Of a stretch of 64,000 bases of DNA, positions 43,751 to 55,151 are shown in pieces (within the stretch, counting starts at the first letter, position 1; each line of letters begins with the position of its first letter). The notes below the pieces were generated by a model. The model saw nothing but the letters and a program-made list of their open reading frames with translations, had not been told where the DNA came from and did no database searches. The stretch is taken from the NCBI GenBank assembly GCA_013176395.1, contig JABMLP010000017.1, positions 496,001-560,000 of the forward strand. The letters are read 5' to 3'. The translations under genes were made by a program, and so were the position numbers. This stretch comes from Venturia oleaginea. Lineage: Eukaryota; Ascomycota; Dothideomycetes; Venturiales; Venturiaceae.

Positions 43751-44492
43751 AATATGTGTTCGGAACATGCTTATACAGCTATAGGAAGTGGATTGTGGAT
43801 GGTATGTCTATTTGAATTGTCACGGACGGATATGCGTTTCAGGGTTTCGAAAAATTGATTGCCTCCATTAATATTTTGACCACCACGCGAGATGGAGATT
43901 GCCCTTCGACTTGGTTGTGGTCGTAACCCTAAATAGGAGCAATCTATTCGATCTCGGTTTATCGAACCATCGATCGCTTAATACGATTACTAATGGTAGG
44001 AACTATCACAGTATGGTCTTGAGGATATCAAACATCAGGCGCAAATCATCTAAATATAAGGGTATCGGAACTTCTAACGCGTACTCCGGTCAGAGTTGGT
44101 CACTGCCCTGTCCTTATACTAGTATAGTCTGAAACCCCTCCTGTCTTGCTACTACGAATTTAGGAACTGGAAGGTCTGCTATAATAATTCGTAGCTGCAA
44201 GCCGAATCGATTACGCACATCGAAACTGCATTCACGAACGAGTCTAAGGTTCACCCTCGCTATCGTTTTCGTTTTCTCATCCGCGACGAGCTGTGGTTGT
44301 ACTTACTGCATACCACCACAGGACAAGGGCAAGGGGTAGGGTACTGGTTCACAGCTTGTGTCGCACGCTGTATAAAGCGGTCATCTCGATTGGCGATCTG
44401 CATGAGATTTGACGACCAGGCGCGTTGAAAAGACGACTCCCATCACTTCGATACCAGTGAGAGGTCAATCGCCACAACGATATTGAATTACC
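43751..44492. other. Intergenic, no gene seen
   Basis: Short domain-free frames only. Confidence 0.5.
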
Positions 44493-45181
44493 ATGCGCAT
44501 CACCACTCTCCTCCTCTTTGCTCTCGGCGCCATTACCAATGAGGATTCTTTCCAGGCGGGCTCGGATAATCCATTTATTCCCTTTGAAGGCGTTGTGGTG
44601 GCTGGACAACCGATCGCGATTAAATGGCTGCCCACGACTCCAGGACCGATTACACTCAGATTGAGGAGTGGGCGGGCGCAAAACTTGGACCAGGGATTTG
44701 TGATTGTTTGTAAGTCCCTACGACAACAATGTCGTGCGAGCGGTGTAGTCTCGTACTGATAATATGTGTGTGTGATATAGCGAAATGGCCGAACATCGGT
44801 TCTTACGCATGGAGACCACGCGCCCATATCCCTTTGAAAACGGATTACGCGATTGAGATCTCAAATACGGACAAGCCGGGGACTCAGCTCAATTATTCAC
44901 CTCCGTTTGCTATTTCTAAATCAGCATTTCCTTCTACATCAGGTTCGAATTAGTCTACGTCCGCGGCCTCTACGACTCGGGCTTCGAGGACGGCTGCGAA
45001 CATTACAGCTGGTGCGAGTAACAGTACTACGAGCGTGACGAGGAGCGGGAGGAACACGACGTCGGTGGCAAATAAGACGGCTGTGAGGTCGAATATTCCG
45101 GCATCAACTGGTGCAGCGGCAAGAGTGGGACAAGGGCTTGCTGTTGTGGTGGGTGTTTTTACTTTTTTTATGGTCCTTTGA
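44493..45181 (+). pseudogene. KNH/Kre9-type GPI-anchored wall protein interrupted by an in-frame TAG
   Basis: Exon 1 (44493-44709) and exon 2 (from 44781) are joined by a 71-nt intron with an ACTGAT branch region. After a signal peptide the product shows a single Kre9/KNH-like domain (GVVVAGQPIAIKWLP, ITLRLRSGRAQNL, DYAIEISNTDKPGTQLNYSPPFAIS). The frame stops at TAG 44951-44953 (129 residues). The same frame then stays open for 75 more codons, Ser/Thr/Asn-rich with a hydrophobic C-terminal tail (GLAVVVGVFTFFMVL) ending TGA at 45181, exactly the layout of a GPI signal. So one stop removes the wall-anchoring part. Either a truncated secreted form is made, or the stop is read through, or the gene has just died. 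Several Arg codons in the Ser/Thr region also suggest erosion. Confidence 0.75.
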
Positions 45182-46933
45182 AGTGGGATTGCGCTACGGG
45201 CTCGTTTTCAGGTATTGATGGAGTGCGGCAGTCCTGCTCTTGGGTTGAAGGTTGGGAGGGATCCTTCGACACGGCGTTGTGGTGGTGCTAAATGGAATAA
45301 CGGACGGAATACGTGAGGAGAAGTTGTTGAGGGGGCAAGTAAGAAGGTAAGGGCTAGATGTACATTTCGACTGGCATTGTACATTTAGTCGGGCTGGCAT
45401 TTTCAGACTGCAGGCTGGACATGTAGGAATGCCTTTTTCGTCCAAATCTGACATCTTTAGCTCTTTCCTCCTGACAGCAGTGATGGAACAAGTGGGTAGG
45501 TGGAAATGTCGAGGAGATGACTTTGAGATTGTGAGCTGTTTCGAGCAGTGGGTAGTAACATGTTGGGTAGTTGGGAGAATATGGTCTCTTCTAGACAATA
45601 GATGACGGCTCCGACAATTAAGCGAATTGATGCCATATTAACTGGCACCTGGCCTTAATTCGCGGACGCACCAGTATCGACACAATTTTGAGAGGTTCTC
45701 TGCTTCCTGAAGTCAACGATTCTCTTTGACCCTAGTTCTATAGCTGTGAATCGTTTGGCAGATCTTCGCATGCGGGAACAGGTCTGAAGCCTTCGCCGGT
45801 GCTGCCGGGACTCGGAAAATGTAGACGGGATATACGGTTGGCATGCTTGAATTATCAGGAGGAAATGAAGAAAGGGAGAAAAGAGGCTGAGGGAATTGTA
45901 GCGCTGAGATAGTATACGCCCCCCCCCCCCCCCCCTCCAATCTTTACTCCTATCCTTCCACCATCGGAACGCATCAAACCCCATCTAAGACCTTGTTACC
46001 AGCCTCCATAACTTCCATCTTTTCTATTCCCTTGAGTTCATCACGGTTGGGACTGTATTTCCAAAACGTCTCACAATTGAACAGCTCAGCGGGGATCCGT
46101 GATCTCCTGCTCCGCTTGTACTTCTTCGCAATCGCCTTGCGTTCCCCGACGCCCTCTTGCAACATTTCAGCCCAGCTATATAAAATCTCCGTCTCAAACA
46201 GCTCTCGGTTGTGCGGCATCCTCGAAAAATGAGAACCTGCACTTCTCAACAGCCTCAATTTCAATTGGTTACTGCTATCACGAATATGCTGACCTGAAGG
46301 CTATTAGATTTCATGGCATCTTGGAAGATGCCGGATGCTACAGTATTGCCCGCTGATCATCACAATTCCTTGGCCGTTACAATTGGATATCATCTTGTGT
46401 TGAAACCCCCTCCACTATTTTACTGTTGTACAATTATACCCATCGGATCGTCTGTGTCACCATGGGGACACGGTCTTTCGGGCCACTCAAACATGACCAG
46501 GTAATTGAGATTTTTCTTCCACTGGCACTTGTCCGTTTTTAATAATAAGCCATGGCATATGAAATCAAGTTCCAGTATTCAAGCTTTTCGATATCAGCCT
46601 ATCGTAAGCTAGCAGCACGACCTCACCGTACTACTAAGCTACGTCTAGAAGATCTTCAACAGTGTCCTAGCCACCATGCACGACCTACAATGTTCTGGTG
46701 CTTGGATCTTGATCTTCTCTGGACCCGTAGAGGCAAAGACACGCTGCAGCACTGATGGTATTGTCGTCGGCGTCCAAAGCTCCGCGATGCCATCATCCTA
46801 CAGTTCACGATCAATATATAGTGGCTGCATTCCCTATGAGATGAAGCATTCGTCTTTTGAATAGCTCTCAGATTTTTACCTCTCATTCTTTGGTTACGTT
46901 TTCAACTTTTTGTATTTCAACTTCTAATTCATA
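45182..46933. other. Intergenic, no gene supported
   Basis: Contains a run of 17 C at 45919-45935. Frames up to 134 codons overlap on both strands and have no domain. Confidence 0.45.
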
Positions 46934-48995
46934 ATGGTGTGGACTACGAGCTTACTACTTTGTGCGGTGTCCTTTGCATCTCTTGGCCTAGCAAAGACTG
47001 TTACGTACGATTGGAATATAGGTTGGGTGAATCGATGTCCTGATGGTTTCTGCCGGCCTGTTATTGGCATCAACAACCAATGGCCATTGCCTATAATAGA
47101 GTGTGATCTTGGGAAGTTTCAGAGTTCATGGTGAAATATCCAGCTCTAATTTTGCTAGATGACACTATCGTGGTCAAAATTCACAACTCGTTGGGCAACG
47201 AAACGACAAGTATTCATTATCATGGTAAGTCTGCTGCTCAGTTAGATGACAAAGCAACGTACTGATCTGTCTACAGGTGAGTACCAGAGAGGCACAAATG
47301 AGATGGATGGCGTGTCAATGGGAACGCAATGTCCGATTCCTTCTGGAGGCAGATTCACCCAGGTATTCAAAGTTCAAGCTGGAGGCACCCACTGGTTCCA
47401 TTCCCGTACGTTGATCTCGGATGGGCTACACAATGGCCGATGCTGACGAGCTGTAGATGACAAAGCACAGTACCCGGATGGGCTTCGGGCTCCTATGATT
47501 GTCCACGATCATGTATACGAGAAAAGCCTGGGCTATGACAGAGAATATATCTTCTCCGTTTCTGATTGGTATGCCAATCATAGTCATTAGCCGTTTTTAT
47601 GCTTACTAACAGTTCTTCAGGTACCATGAGGAGATGCCAGACATGCTGCACCAGTATTTCGGCGAAGGAAGCGACTTTGATGGGAAGACGGTCATGGACA
47701 TGCCTACGGCCCCTTCCAGCTTGATCAACGATACGATGTCGATCACCCTTGACATGGAACCAGGAAAACTTTATCTTGTAAGAATGGTAAGCGTGGCTGC
47801 CTTATTCGCCCACAAGGTCTCATTCGAGGATCATGGTCAGCTTTAGTATTCAACTTCAGACGCTGTAAAGCTAATAACCCGACCAGACATGACTATTGTT
47901 GCCATTGATGGGATCCCAACAAATGCGACCTTGGCTAAAGCGGTGAATATCGCGGCAGGACAGCGGTATGTACGTCGTGATGAACTTCGCGCGTAGCTGA
48001 TTCGAGTCATTAGGTACGACGTTCTCATCAGGGGGAAATCGAGTCCGACTAAAGATTATGTCATCTCATCACTTATGGTTCCTGCCAGCAATAGTGCTTC
48101 CGGCATAATAAGGTACAGCTCAAAGTCTGCGAGTACCGCATTGACCGACAAAGTCAATCTTGCCGCTGCTACACCTATTGATGACTTTGGTATTGCCCCC
48201 TTGGACGGAACAAAACTGTTCTCCCCAGTTGATCAAAGTATCACAATGCAAGTGAGCTACACCGGCCCAAAAGAGCGACGCATCCTCCTTGGCAACAGCA
48301 CCTACGTTACTCCCAAGCTTCCAACCCTCTACACCGCTCTCACGACCGGCTCCGATGCCTGGAATCCTGAGGTATATGGCGCGGGCGCGAACGCCTACAT
48401 TATCAGATCGGGCCAAATCGTCCAAATCGTTGTTCAGAACAATGACGCTATCGAGCATCCCATGCACTTACACGGCTATGACTTTCAGGTCGTAGCTCAA
48501 GGTCTAGGACCATGGGACGGTGACGAGACTAAACTCCCCGCTGTGCCCATGCGACGGGATACTGTCACGACGCCTCCAGCTGGACATCTAGTCATTCGTA
48601 TCAAGACGATGAATCCTGGAACATGGATGTTCCATTGCCAGATGGAATTCCATGGTAAATATACCGAGTACCTTAAAGTTGATCGTGTCTAATTGAAAAT
48701 AGTATCCGCGGGAATGATGGCCACGATCATTGAGTCTCCAGATATCATCCAAAAGAACACCGTTATTCCGCAAGCCCACCTCGACATGTGTAAGGCTCAG
48801 GGTATAGCGACAAGTGGCAATTGTGCTGAGAAGACTGGTGATCAGGTATTGAGTACAGCTGAATGTAATAACACCCCGCCTGCGGATGATTTTGGGTAAG
48901 TCACACTCACTCTCCTTCTCTGTTTGTCCACGGCCATTGCTAACGAAAGCGGCAGTGCGCTCATTCCTAAAGTCAAGATTTCACCATCGACTTGA
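46934..48995 (+). CDS. Secreted multicopper oxidase (Fet3/laccase-like) with altered copper motif
   Basis: Nine exons give about 550 residues: 46934-47111, 47159-47224, 47277-47405, 47457-47568, 47621-47835, 47887-47965, 48014-48654, 48703-48895, 48956-48995. A signal peptide (residues 1-20) is followed by three cupredoxin domains. Copper motifs are SIHYHG, HWFHSHD, HPMHLHG and, where HCHxxxH is expected, HCQMEFH. The Gln replaces a type 3 copper His. There is no C-terminal membrane segment, unlike Fet3. The first intron lacks a GT donor at the position that preserves the protein (ggaagt at 47112 where gtaagt is expected); the nearest GT (47103) would delete three residues in frame. All other junctions are canonical. 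The enzyme may be weakly active or dead. Confidence 0.8.
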
Positions 48996-50106
48996 ACACC
49001 ACGAGCCTCAGATTATGACTTTTAGCTGCAGTAATAGATTTGGGATGTTTAAAGAAATTTCGGGTATCGACGGATGTACACTACTCTTCTTATTCTCCGG
49101 GCATGATTATAGATATAGACTAAGTATGAGATTCTCATCAGTTTTGCGATGATCATCTGTACACTGTCGTGGTCCCACTCGGTCCTGACCATGTTTCTTT
49201 GCATTTGTAACTGATAAGATTGCCGTGTCAATTGCCGTACATTGGCGTTTCAGAGAGAGAAATTAAGGGGCCATGGTAAAGCGTCAATCTTCTGTTTATT
49301 AGGTGGCTTCATCGCCTCTCAATTGAAGCCTCGTGCAGTTCTCTCAATACATTGAAATCTCGTCAGTAACCCTCCACGCACAGCCCCAATTGCCAAGCAT
49401 GGTACCCATCGCCCCTTACAAGGAGCTCAAAAGCCTAGGCCCTAGAGTGAGCCGAAAAAACTGTGAGAAGAAAGTCAGTAGTAGAATTGATCGGGCATCG
49501 TGGGGAGAGTGAGCAGCAGCTCTGCCAAATGCCTTAGCCACCGGCAAGTCTTCTCCCGCTACGGAGTCCGCGGACTAACTTCCAAAGCCCTGAGCAAGCG
49601 ACGACCTCAAAGGTCTTTCTCAGTATCCAGGCGAATATTCCAGCATGGAGAGAATTTTCCTGCGGTTCTGAGCTGTTCGGATCAGCCCCACTTTTCTCGG
49701 CCTCATCGAAGTGTTTTTTTGAATAGAAAAAATGTAATAATATATAGCAGCGGGGATTCGTTGGTGCTCACCCACCCAGCCAGCTACTCATCTGCCGATA
49801 TCAAGCTTATCTGTGAGAAGTTGTGCTTACAAATGTTTGTGAAATGGAAATACATTTGCAATCTTATAGTATCTGAGAATTCAGCCTTGCTCGAGATCAT
49901 ATTAGCGAACGCGATTTCCCAGCTTATGCGAAACACAATATGCTGTACCTAGGAGAATCTTCTAAACGTAGGTCCTATTCGACAATCGATAATCAAGTCC
50001 TCAGATCCACAACATCCACCCATCGCGAACCCGCCCACACTACCGTTCCAAACCACAACTCAACCACTCAACCACTCAACAACCCACCCACCCTCCTTTC
50101 CCCTCC
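48996..50106. other. Intergenic, no gene supported
   Basis: A 150-codon plus-strand frame at 49500-49952 lacks any domain or splice pattern and is not accepted. Confidence 0.45.
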
Positions 50107-50352
50107 CTACCTCAAAAACTCCTTCAAAGCCTCATTCTCCTGCCTCAAATCCTCCATCTTCGTCTCTAGCCCCCGCATCTCGCGAATCAGTACCCAAGCC
50201 AACGCCTTAAAATAATCTGTATCTTTCGTATCATCGATCAATCGCGTAGTAACAGCATCCTCAGTCCACAGCTTGAAAGCAGAGATTTTTATTAGGAGAG
50301 CTGCATATTGGGGACTGGCTGGAGAAATGGGGAGGACGATTGGGGTGTTCAT
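50107..50352 (-). CDS. Small hypothetical protein, related to 51106-51402
   Basis: An 81-residue frame. The N-terminal half (TPIVLPISPASPQYAALLIKI and AFKLWTEDAV) aligns by eye with the neighbouring small protein, and a charged helix (GLETKMEDLRQENEALKEFL) suggests a C-terminal coiled coil. No known domain or signal peptide. Being one of two related frames on the same strand within 1.3 kb supports it as a real gene. Confidence 0.5.
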   Translation of the reverse strand: MNTPIVLPISPASPQYAALLIKISAFKLWTEDAVTTRLIDDTKDTDYFKALAWVLIREMRGLETKMEDLRQENEALKEFLR

Positions 50353-51105
50353 TTTGATTTTGATATGGTTTCTTGGTTGTGATTGGTTTTGAGCTTTGGA
50401 TGCAGAGGTTTTTTTTAGGGGGAGGGGGAATAGGTGGCTTTATATGTAGGATTGGAGAGGGGGTTGGGTTTCCTGCTGTAGTCTTTGTGCACTGGATCAA
50501 GATAAGGGTTTCTTTTGGTATTTCGTGGCTTTGTCGGATCAATGTTTGTGGTTGTAAGTGTGAGACTTTTGCCTGACAATAGCTAGGTAAGACGAAACGA
50601 GACATTTTGAATAAAGGAAGGTGATAATTGCGTGAAATACAAAGTCGAGTTACATCTCAAACTACGTTTTCCCCTTCGAAATTTGATATCAATAGATACC
50701 GCTAGCAACTCTGATATGATACGTTTCGAGGAAACCACCGATGATGATTTCAAGTCACGGTAGAAGTATTGAAACATCTTGATGTATGGGATGTTGATCA
50801 CCACGCCAAGCTCACATGTTTGATATATATGATCTACAAGTGGCTGTACAAACTCACTTCTTGACACTTCTCGAATCTTCTACATCTTATGTATATAGTT
50901 ACGTCTTATTTCTCAGTCTAGGAGAATGAGCCATTCAATCTTTTTGATCCCTCTGCAAGCTGTTTCTCAAGTGTCCAATGAATACTTGGCCTGCACCATC
51001 TTATTTCATCAAGAAGTATCCACCCCATTCCATCTCCAACCCAAAAATCTCAATCCCAATCCCAATCCCCATACCCATCCTACCCTACCCTAAACATCCC
51101 ACCCA
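50353..51105. other. Intergenic between two small paralogue-like genes
   Basis: No coding signal; positions 51050-51130 are a C-rich low-complexity tract. Confidence 0.4.
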
Positions 51106-51402
51106 TCATCCCATCCCCCTTCCCATCCCCCTTCCCTGCAACCGATCAATAGTCTGATTCCTCAACCTCTCCCTCTCCAACTCCAGTCTAACCCTCCCCA
51201 ACTCCTCCGACGCGTTAAAATCCCTCTCCCTCTTCATCAACTCGCCAAATAAAACCAACGTAAACCGCTTGTAGTAAGGGATACTAGAGTCATCCCCATT
51301 GATCTGTACGGCGATGCCATCGATGCCTATGAGCTTGTAAGAATTGATTCTTTTGCGGAGGGGTTCGATTTGCTGGGTGGTTGGTAGGAGGATTGGTGAC
51401 AT
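51106..51402 (-). CDS. Small hypothetical protein, related to 50107-50352
   Basis: A 98-residue frame beginning MSPILLPTTQQIEPLRKRI, with YKLIGIDGIAVQING, YYKRFTLVLFGELM and a Glu/Arg/Leu-rich helix near the C-terminus, matching the layout of the 81-residue neighbour: the same start, the same spacing to the aromatic YYK/YFK block, the same helical tail. The last residues are a Gly/Arg/Met repeat. Function unknown. Confidence 0.5.
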   Translation of the reverse strand: MSPILLPTTQQIEPLRKRINSYKLIGIDGIAVQINGDDSSIPYYKRFTLVLFGELMKRERDFNASEELGRVRLELERERLRNQTIDRLQGRGMGRGMG

Positions 51403-51695
51403 TTTCGAAGAAGTTTGGGTAGCTTTGTGGGGGATTGGTGGGGAGGGAGTGTGGTTTGGTAGGGTGATGGTTGTTTATTATCTGCGTGATATATTTAAGG
51501 GTCATTGTGGCAAATAGCGGACCTGATTGTTGTTTATAGTGCTTGTTCGTCTTTGTTCATTGGAGTGGTTGAAATCAGCAATTCCATGTTCATGTGTAGC
51601 TGACATTCGCATCAATTCTCTCCTACTGGTTGTAACTGTCAAGTACAAGAAAAAATCGTGTATGCTCGTAATGATCCTATTCAAATATTGGATTC

Positions 51696-54600
51696 CTACT
51701 GCATTATCCAATCATGGGGTATCATCGCACTATCCTTATCCAAAAATGAAACCTCCTCTTTCCCATTCTCCCAAACAGTCCTTCCATACAAGTATCTTTT
51801 CCCAACAGCTAAAAACTTCTGTGGACAAAAGCTCTTCATCCCACTTTCAAACTTCTTCCATTCCTCCAAGAACCGCCAGTCGAAGAAGATGACTTCATCT
51901 CGAAGCCCGACATTCCTGATCTCTTCCACTAGGGCCCTAGTAGGCTCTTCACGGCCTGATTCTACGAGGACGATCTTTTGCATGCTGGGCCACGCAGCAC
52001 TCTCAGCGACTACCGAGCCAAGTGATGGCTGCTTAGTATTGTCGCGTAGCCAATGTTCGAGATCGGTCGCTCTTTCGGTGCCGTGTGATGTTAAAAGATC
52101 ATCTGCAACCCAAGATTGTCCTCGGATGCAAGGACTGAGATAGACGACAGCGTTTGCAAAAGGACAATCGGGCCAGCTACACGCAGTAAGCAGACTCTTG
52201 GACATTACCTTTGAGCTAGCTTCTTTCTTTCCGCTGGTAGCACGGGCGGCGCGTGCTGCTGGTGGACTTCGATTGACGACGCGTGTGCTTTTTTCGTTAG
52301 TGATATCTGCTAGTGTCCTCACAGACTGTCCATGAAGTAGAGCTCGTGTGCCCAGAACGATCGTCTTCGTGGGACGTGGGTCCAAATTTTCATTGCTCGC
52401 TCGTTTTCGGTGATTCTTTTGTTCTCTGGAATCGGCTGTTTTGGAAGCAGATTGATTGACAGATGATTTCGGCATCGGAAGGGAATCGGTTGCGACGTTT
52501 GAATCTGAAGCCCATGATCTCAGGGCTGGCCCAGTCGTATGTGGCTCCTCGGGACGCGGTTCCGCTGTGTCAATTCGGACTAGAACAGGAGATTTGTGTT
52601 TGAGGTTTAGTGGCTCCTGCTGCCGACGGATGCAGGATGAGTCACTGTTCGATGATTGGGTGGTTCGAACGGTGGTCGCAGGACTCGTCGTCGCTTTAAA
52701 AAGATGGTATGATCGTTGAAGACCATCTCGTACGCACTTGCTTTTGAACATGCCCAACAGTTCCATCACGTTTTGTGACATCTCGTTGGATTCGACTTCC
52801 TCATCTTGTGGTAAATTTAGCGCTTTGCCTGCCTCTTCTTGCAGTTTATCAAATGAAACTGTCTCTTTCCAGCCCCGGTCGAGGTGGACCTTGAGTATAC
52901 GAGCGTGACGTAGCATATAGTATGGCTTGTTAGACGATTTGGCGTAACCACTCCCAAGCACCTCGACCACGATCGGCTCCGTGAATATGGCATTCATCTT
53001 CGAGCTTGGCGTGCGATCAAGCACGAGGTCGAAACCTATGTCTTCGGCATCTCTCAAACGATCTTCTTCTCGAACAAACGGTATCGATTGGAATTTTGCA
53101 TAATTGTTCAATGTGCGCAATTCTGCTGGTGGTATACATTGATGGAGATCAATAAGATCGACAACTCTGTAGACCGGTCGTTGATCAAATCGAGTCGCGT
53201 CTCCTTTATTGATGATGCATCCCAAGTGGAAAGTCGTGAACTCAAGCTGGCCGACACTGGATTTGTGTGCGAGTTTTGGATCATAAGACGCCCCGATGAC
53301 CGCAAAGTCCAGAACATCTCGCTCTCCTTTAAACTCGGGGAGATAGTCCTTCTTGAGCTTGATCGTGTAGCTCCGTTGTTTACTGTTATCATCTCCCGCG
53401 AGTGAGAAATACGGCATCTGCGATGGCTTTAAGACGAGACCCTCCATTTTAAGGTGCATAACAGCAGCAAATTGCTGACATAATCTGTCTTTAGCGTTTG
53501 GTTGTGAGAAGTCAATCTCTGAGCGTTCCGCGGTGATGGCATGCCCGATGCGCTTGGTCATGACTTTTGTCAACTGTTTTCGTCGTTCAGAATATGGCCG
53601 TCTGAGAATGGGGTCGTCATCAATAAGTAGAAGATCGTATAGAACTATCATAAGATGCTCCCCAGGGCGGATCTGAGAGTCTGCTTCGTTACCGATGGGT
53701 ACGCCGGATCGACGGATATGTTTTCTGATATGATGAAATTCCAGAATACGCTGCTCACGGTCGGAATAGACCACCATTTCTCCGATCACGATGCACTTCC
53801 TTTTGAAGACACAGTGAGGTGTGCCAATATCAAGACATTTTCGGATGGTGTCGTGTAGCTTTTCTCGATCTTGTGTGGAATCCTTACAGCTTTTCGAAAA
53901 TATCTTGATCTCTGAACCGAGACCTTTTTCCAAATCGATATGGATTTCGCAAAATTCACCTGTTATGCTGTCAGCCATTGAGCCGAACGTGTGATCAAAG
54001 ATTTGTTTACCATCATATTTCCTTTCGACGCTCCAAACTTGTCCACCAGCCAGGGTCACGCAGTTCTCCATCGATCGTGCTCTCAGAAAATGTGGCCGTC
54101 CTATTGTGACGCCAATTTGAGGTGCCAATGATGCAGATGCCTGACACTTGAGCGCCCACGCAGCTTTGGGATCAGAAGTAAACGATTGGGTGTTGCAGAG
54201 AGGGCCACGAAGGAGGCCTACAGCAGCCGAGAAGCTGTCTTGAAACTTGAGTAGATCCGGTAATAGGAAATGGTATGCATTCAGAATCAGATGTTCTTCC
54301 AAGACTACAGGTGAAAAGTCCTTTAAAATCAGCCGCGTCAACCATTTCGCCTCGGATGATTTCAAGCGTAGAAAAATATCACCAAGATTGTCTCCCGAGG
54401 AAGAAGATGGGGTTCGCAGTGCGCGTATATTGGATCCAAAAAACCGGACTCGAGAAGCCAAATCATTCAGGGTGCTATCAATTTCCTCGACTGTGACCGG
54501 ATGATCCTGCACGTGTGGTTCGTCATAGTGTTTTTGGATTGCCTCGACCCGATCTCCGAGATCTCCTCGGCTTGGGATCTTCCAATCCTCGAGAATCGTT

Positions 54601-54884
54601 CTGTTCGCAGCGTTCATGTTCAGACATCTTCCAATCAATTTTGCGAGACGGTCTTCTTTCATTCCATAGACGCGATCCGTTCGTCTCTCAGGGAAAAGCG
54701 TCAAGAGGAATGCGACACCGTCCACCCCAGGAGCATGTATCGCTTGTCGGTTACATCTGAACCAGTATTCTACTTTGCAGCGAGTTTCTTTTTTCAAAGC
54801 CGTTGGTAGCAGAGGCGGATGGCGTTTCTTCAGCCTTTCGAGTTCAGAAAGTAGCCTGCAGATTTCGCTGAACAGAAAAGGCAT
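51696..54884 (-). CDS. ATP-dependent DNA ligase, Lig4-like
   Basis: A single 1062-residue frame. The N-terminal DNA-binding region (LFPERRTDRVYGMKEDRLAKLIGRCL) resembles DNA ligase IV. The nucleotidyltransferase core has motif I VERKYDGK (adenylated Lys near residue 290), motif III GEMVVYS (about 370), motif IV EGLVLKP (about 492) and motif V IKLKKDY, followed by an OB-fold. A long Ser/Thr-rich linker leads to a C-terminal domain that may be a degenerate BRCT (VIFFDWRFLEEW). It seals DNA breaks using ATP. The tandem BRCT pair by which true Lig4 binds XRCC4/Lif1 is not evident, so it may be a distinct fungal ligase rather than the main NHEJ enzyme. It is divergent from the MYND gene. Confidence 0.85.
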   Translation of the reverse strand: MPFLFSEICRLLSELERLKKRHPPLLPTALKKETRCKVEYWFRCNRQAIHAPGVDGVAFLLTLFPERRTDRVYGMKEDRLAKLIGRCLNMNAANRTILEDWKIPSRGDLGDRVEAIQKHYDEPHVQDHPVTVEEIDSTLNDLASRVRFFGSNIRALRTPSSSSGDNLGDIFLRLKSSEAKWLTRLILKDFSPVVLEEHLILNAYHFLLPDLLKFQDSFSAAVGLLRGPLCNTQSFTSDPKAAWALKCQASASLAPQIGVTIGRPHFLRARSMENCVTLAGGQVWSVERKYDGKQIFDHTFGSMADSITGEFCEIHIDLEKGLGSEIKIFSKSCKDSTQDREKLHDTIRKCLDIGTPHCVFKRKCIVIGEMVVYSDREQRILEFHHIRKHIRRSGVPIGNEADSQIRPGEHLMIVLYDLLLIDDDPILRRPYSERRKQLTKVMTKRIGHAITAERSEIDFSQPNAKDRLCQQFAAVMHLKMEGLVLKPSQMPYFSLAGDDNSKQRSYTIKLKKDYLPEFKGERDVLDFAVIGASYDPKLAHKSSVGQLEFTTFHLGCIINKGDATRFDQRPVYRVVDLIDLHQCIPPAELRTLNNYAKFQSIPFVREEDRLRDAEDIGFDLVLDRTPSSKMNAIFTEPIVVEVLGSGYAKSSNKPYYMLRHARILKVHLDRGWKETVSFDKLQEEAGKALNLPQDEEVESNEMSQNVMELLGMFKSKCVRDGLQRSYHLFKATTSPATTVRTTQSSNSDSSCIRRQQEPLNLKHKSPVLVRIDTAEPRPEEPHTTGPALRSWASDSNVATDSLPMPKSSVNQSASKTADSREQKNHRKRASNENLDPRPTKTIVLGTRALLHGQSVRTLADITNEKSTRVVNRSPPAARAARATSGKKEASSKVMSKSLLTACSWPDCPFANAVVYLSPCIRGQSWVADDLLTSHGTERATDLEHWLRDNTKQPSLGSVVAESAAWPSMQKIVLVESGREEPTRALVEEIRNVGLRDEVIFFDWRFLEEWKKFESGMKSFCPQKFLAVGKRYLYGRTVWENGKEEVSFLDKDSAMIPHDWIMQ

Positions 54885-55151
54885 GACGCGTCGTTAAGTG
54901 CTCAAGATGAGGATAAGTGATTTCGAGGTGATTCATGATAGTATTATGGATTAGATGAAGAAGAAAGAAACCAAGGGAAAGAACATGAGAAGTAATGAAG
55001 ACTTGGTCGGAGAGGGAAGCGCGACGGTATGTGTTTTGCAACTCTATCACGTGAATTCGTGTCTGGGCTAAGCCAGATTCAGGATAGCTTTATCTTGATC
55101 ACATCTCCCTCGGGCTCGAATATTTTCTTCCTTCATGAAACAACAACAATA

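Noticed and set aside
49500..49952. 150-codon plus-strand frame
   Set aside because: No domain, no splice pattern, no similarity within the window; likely chance.
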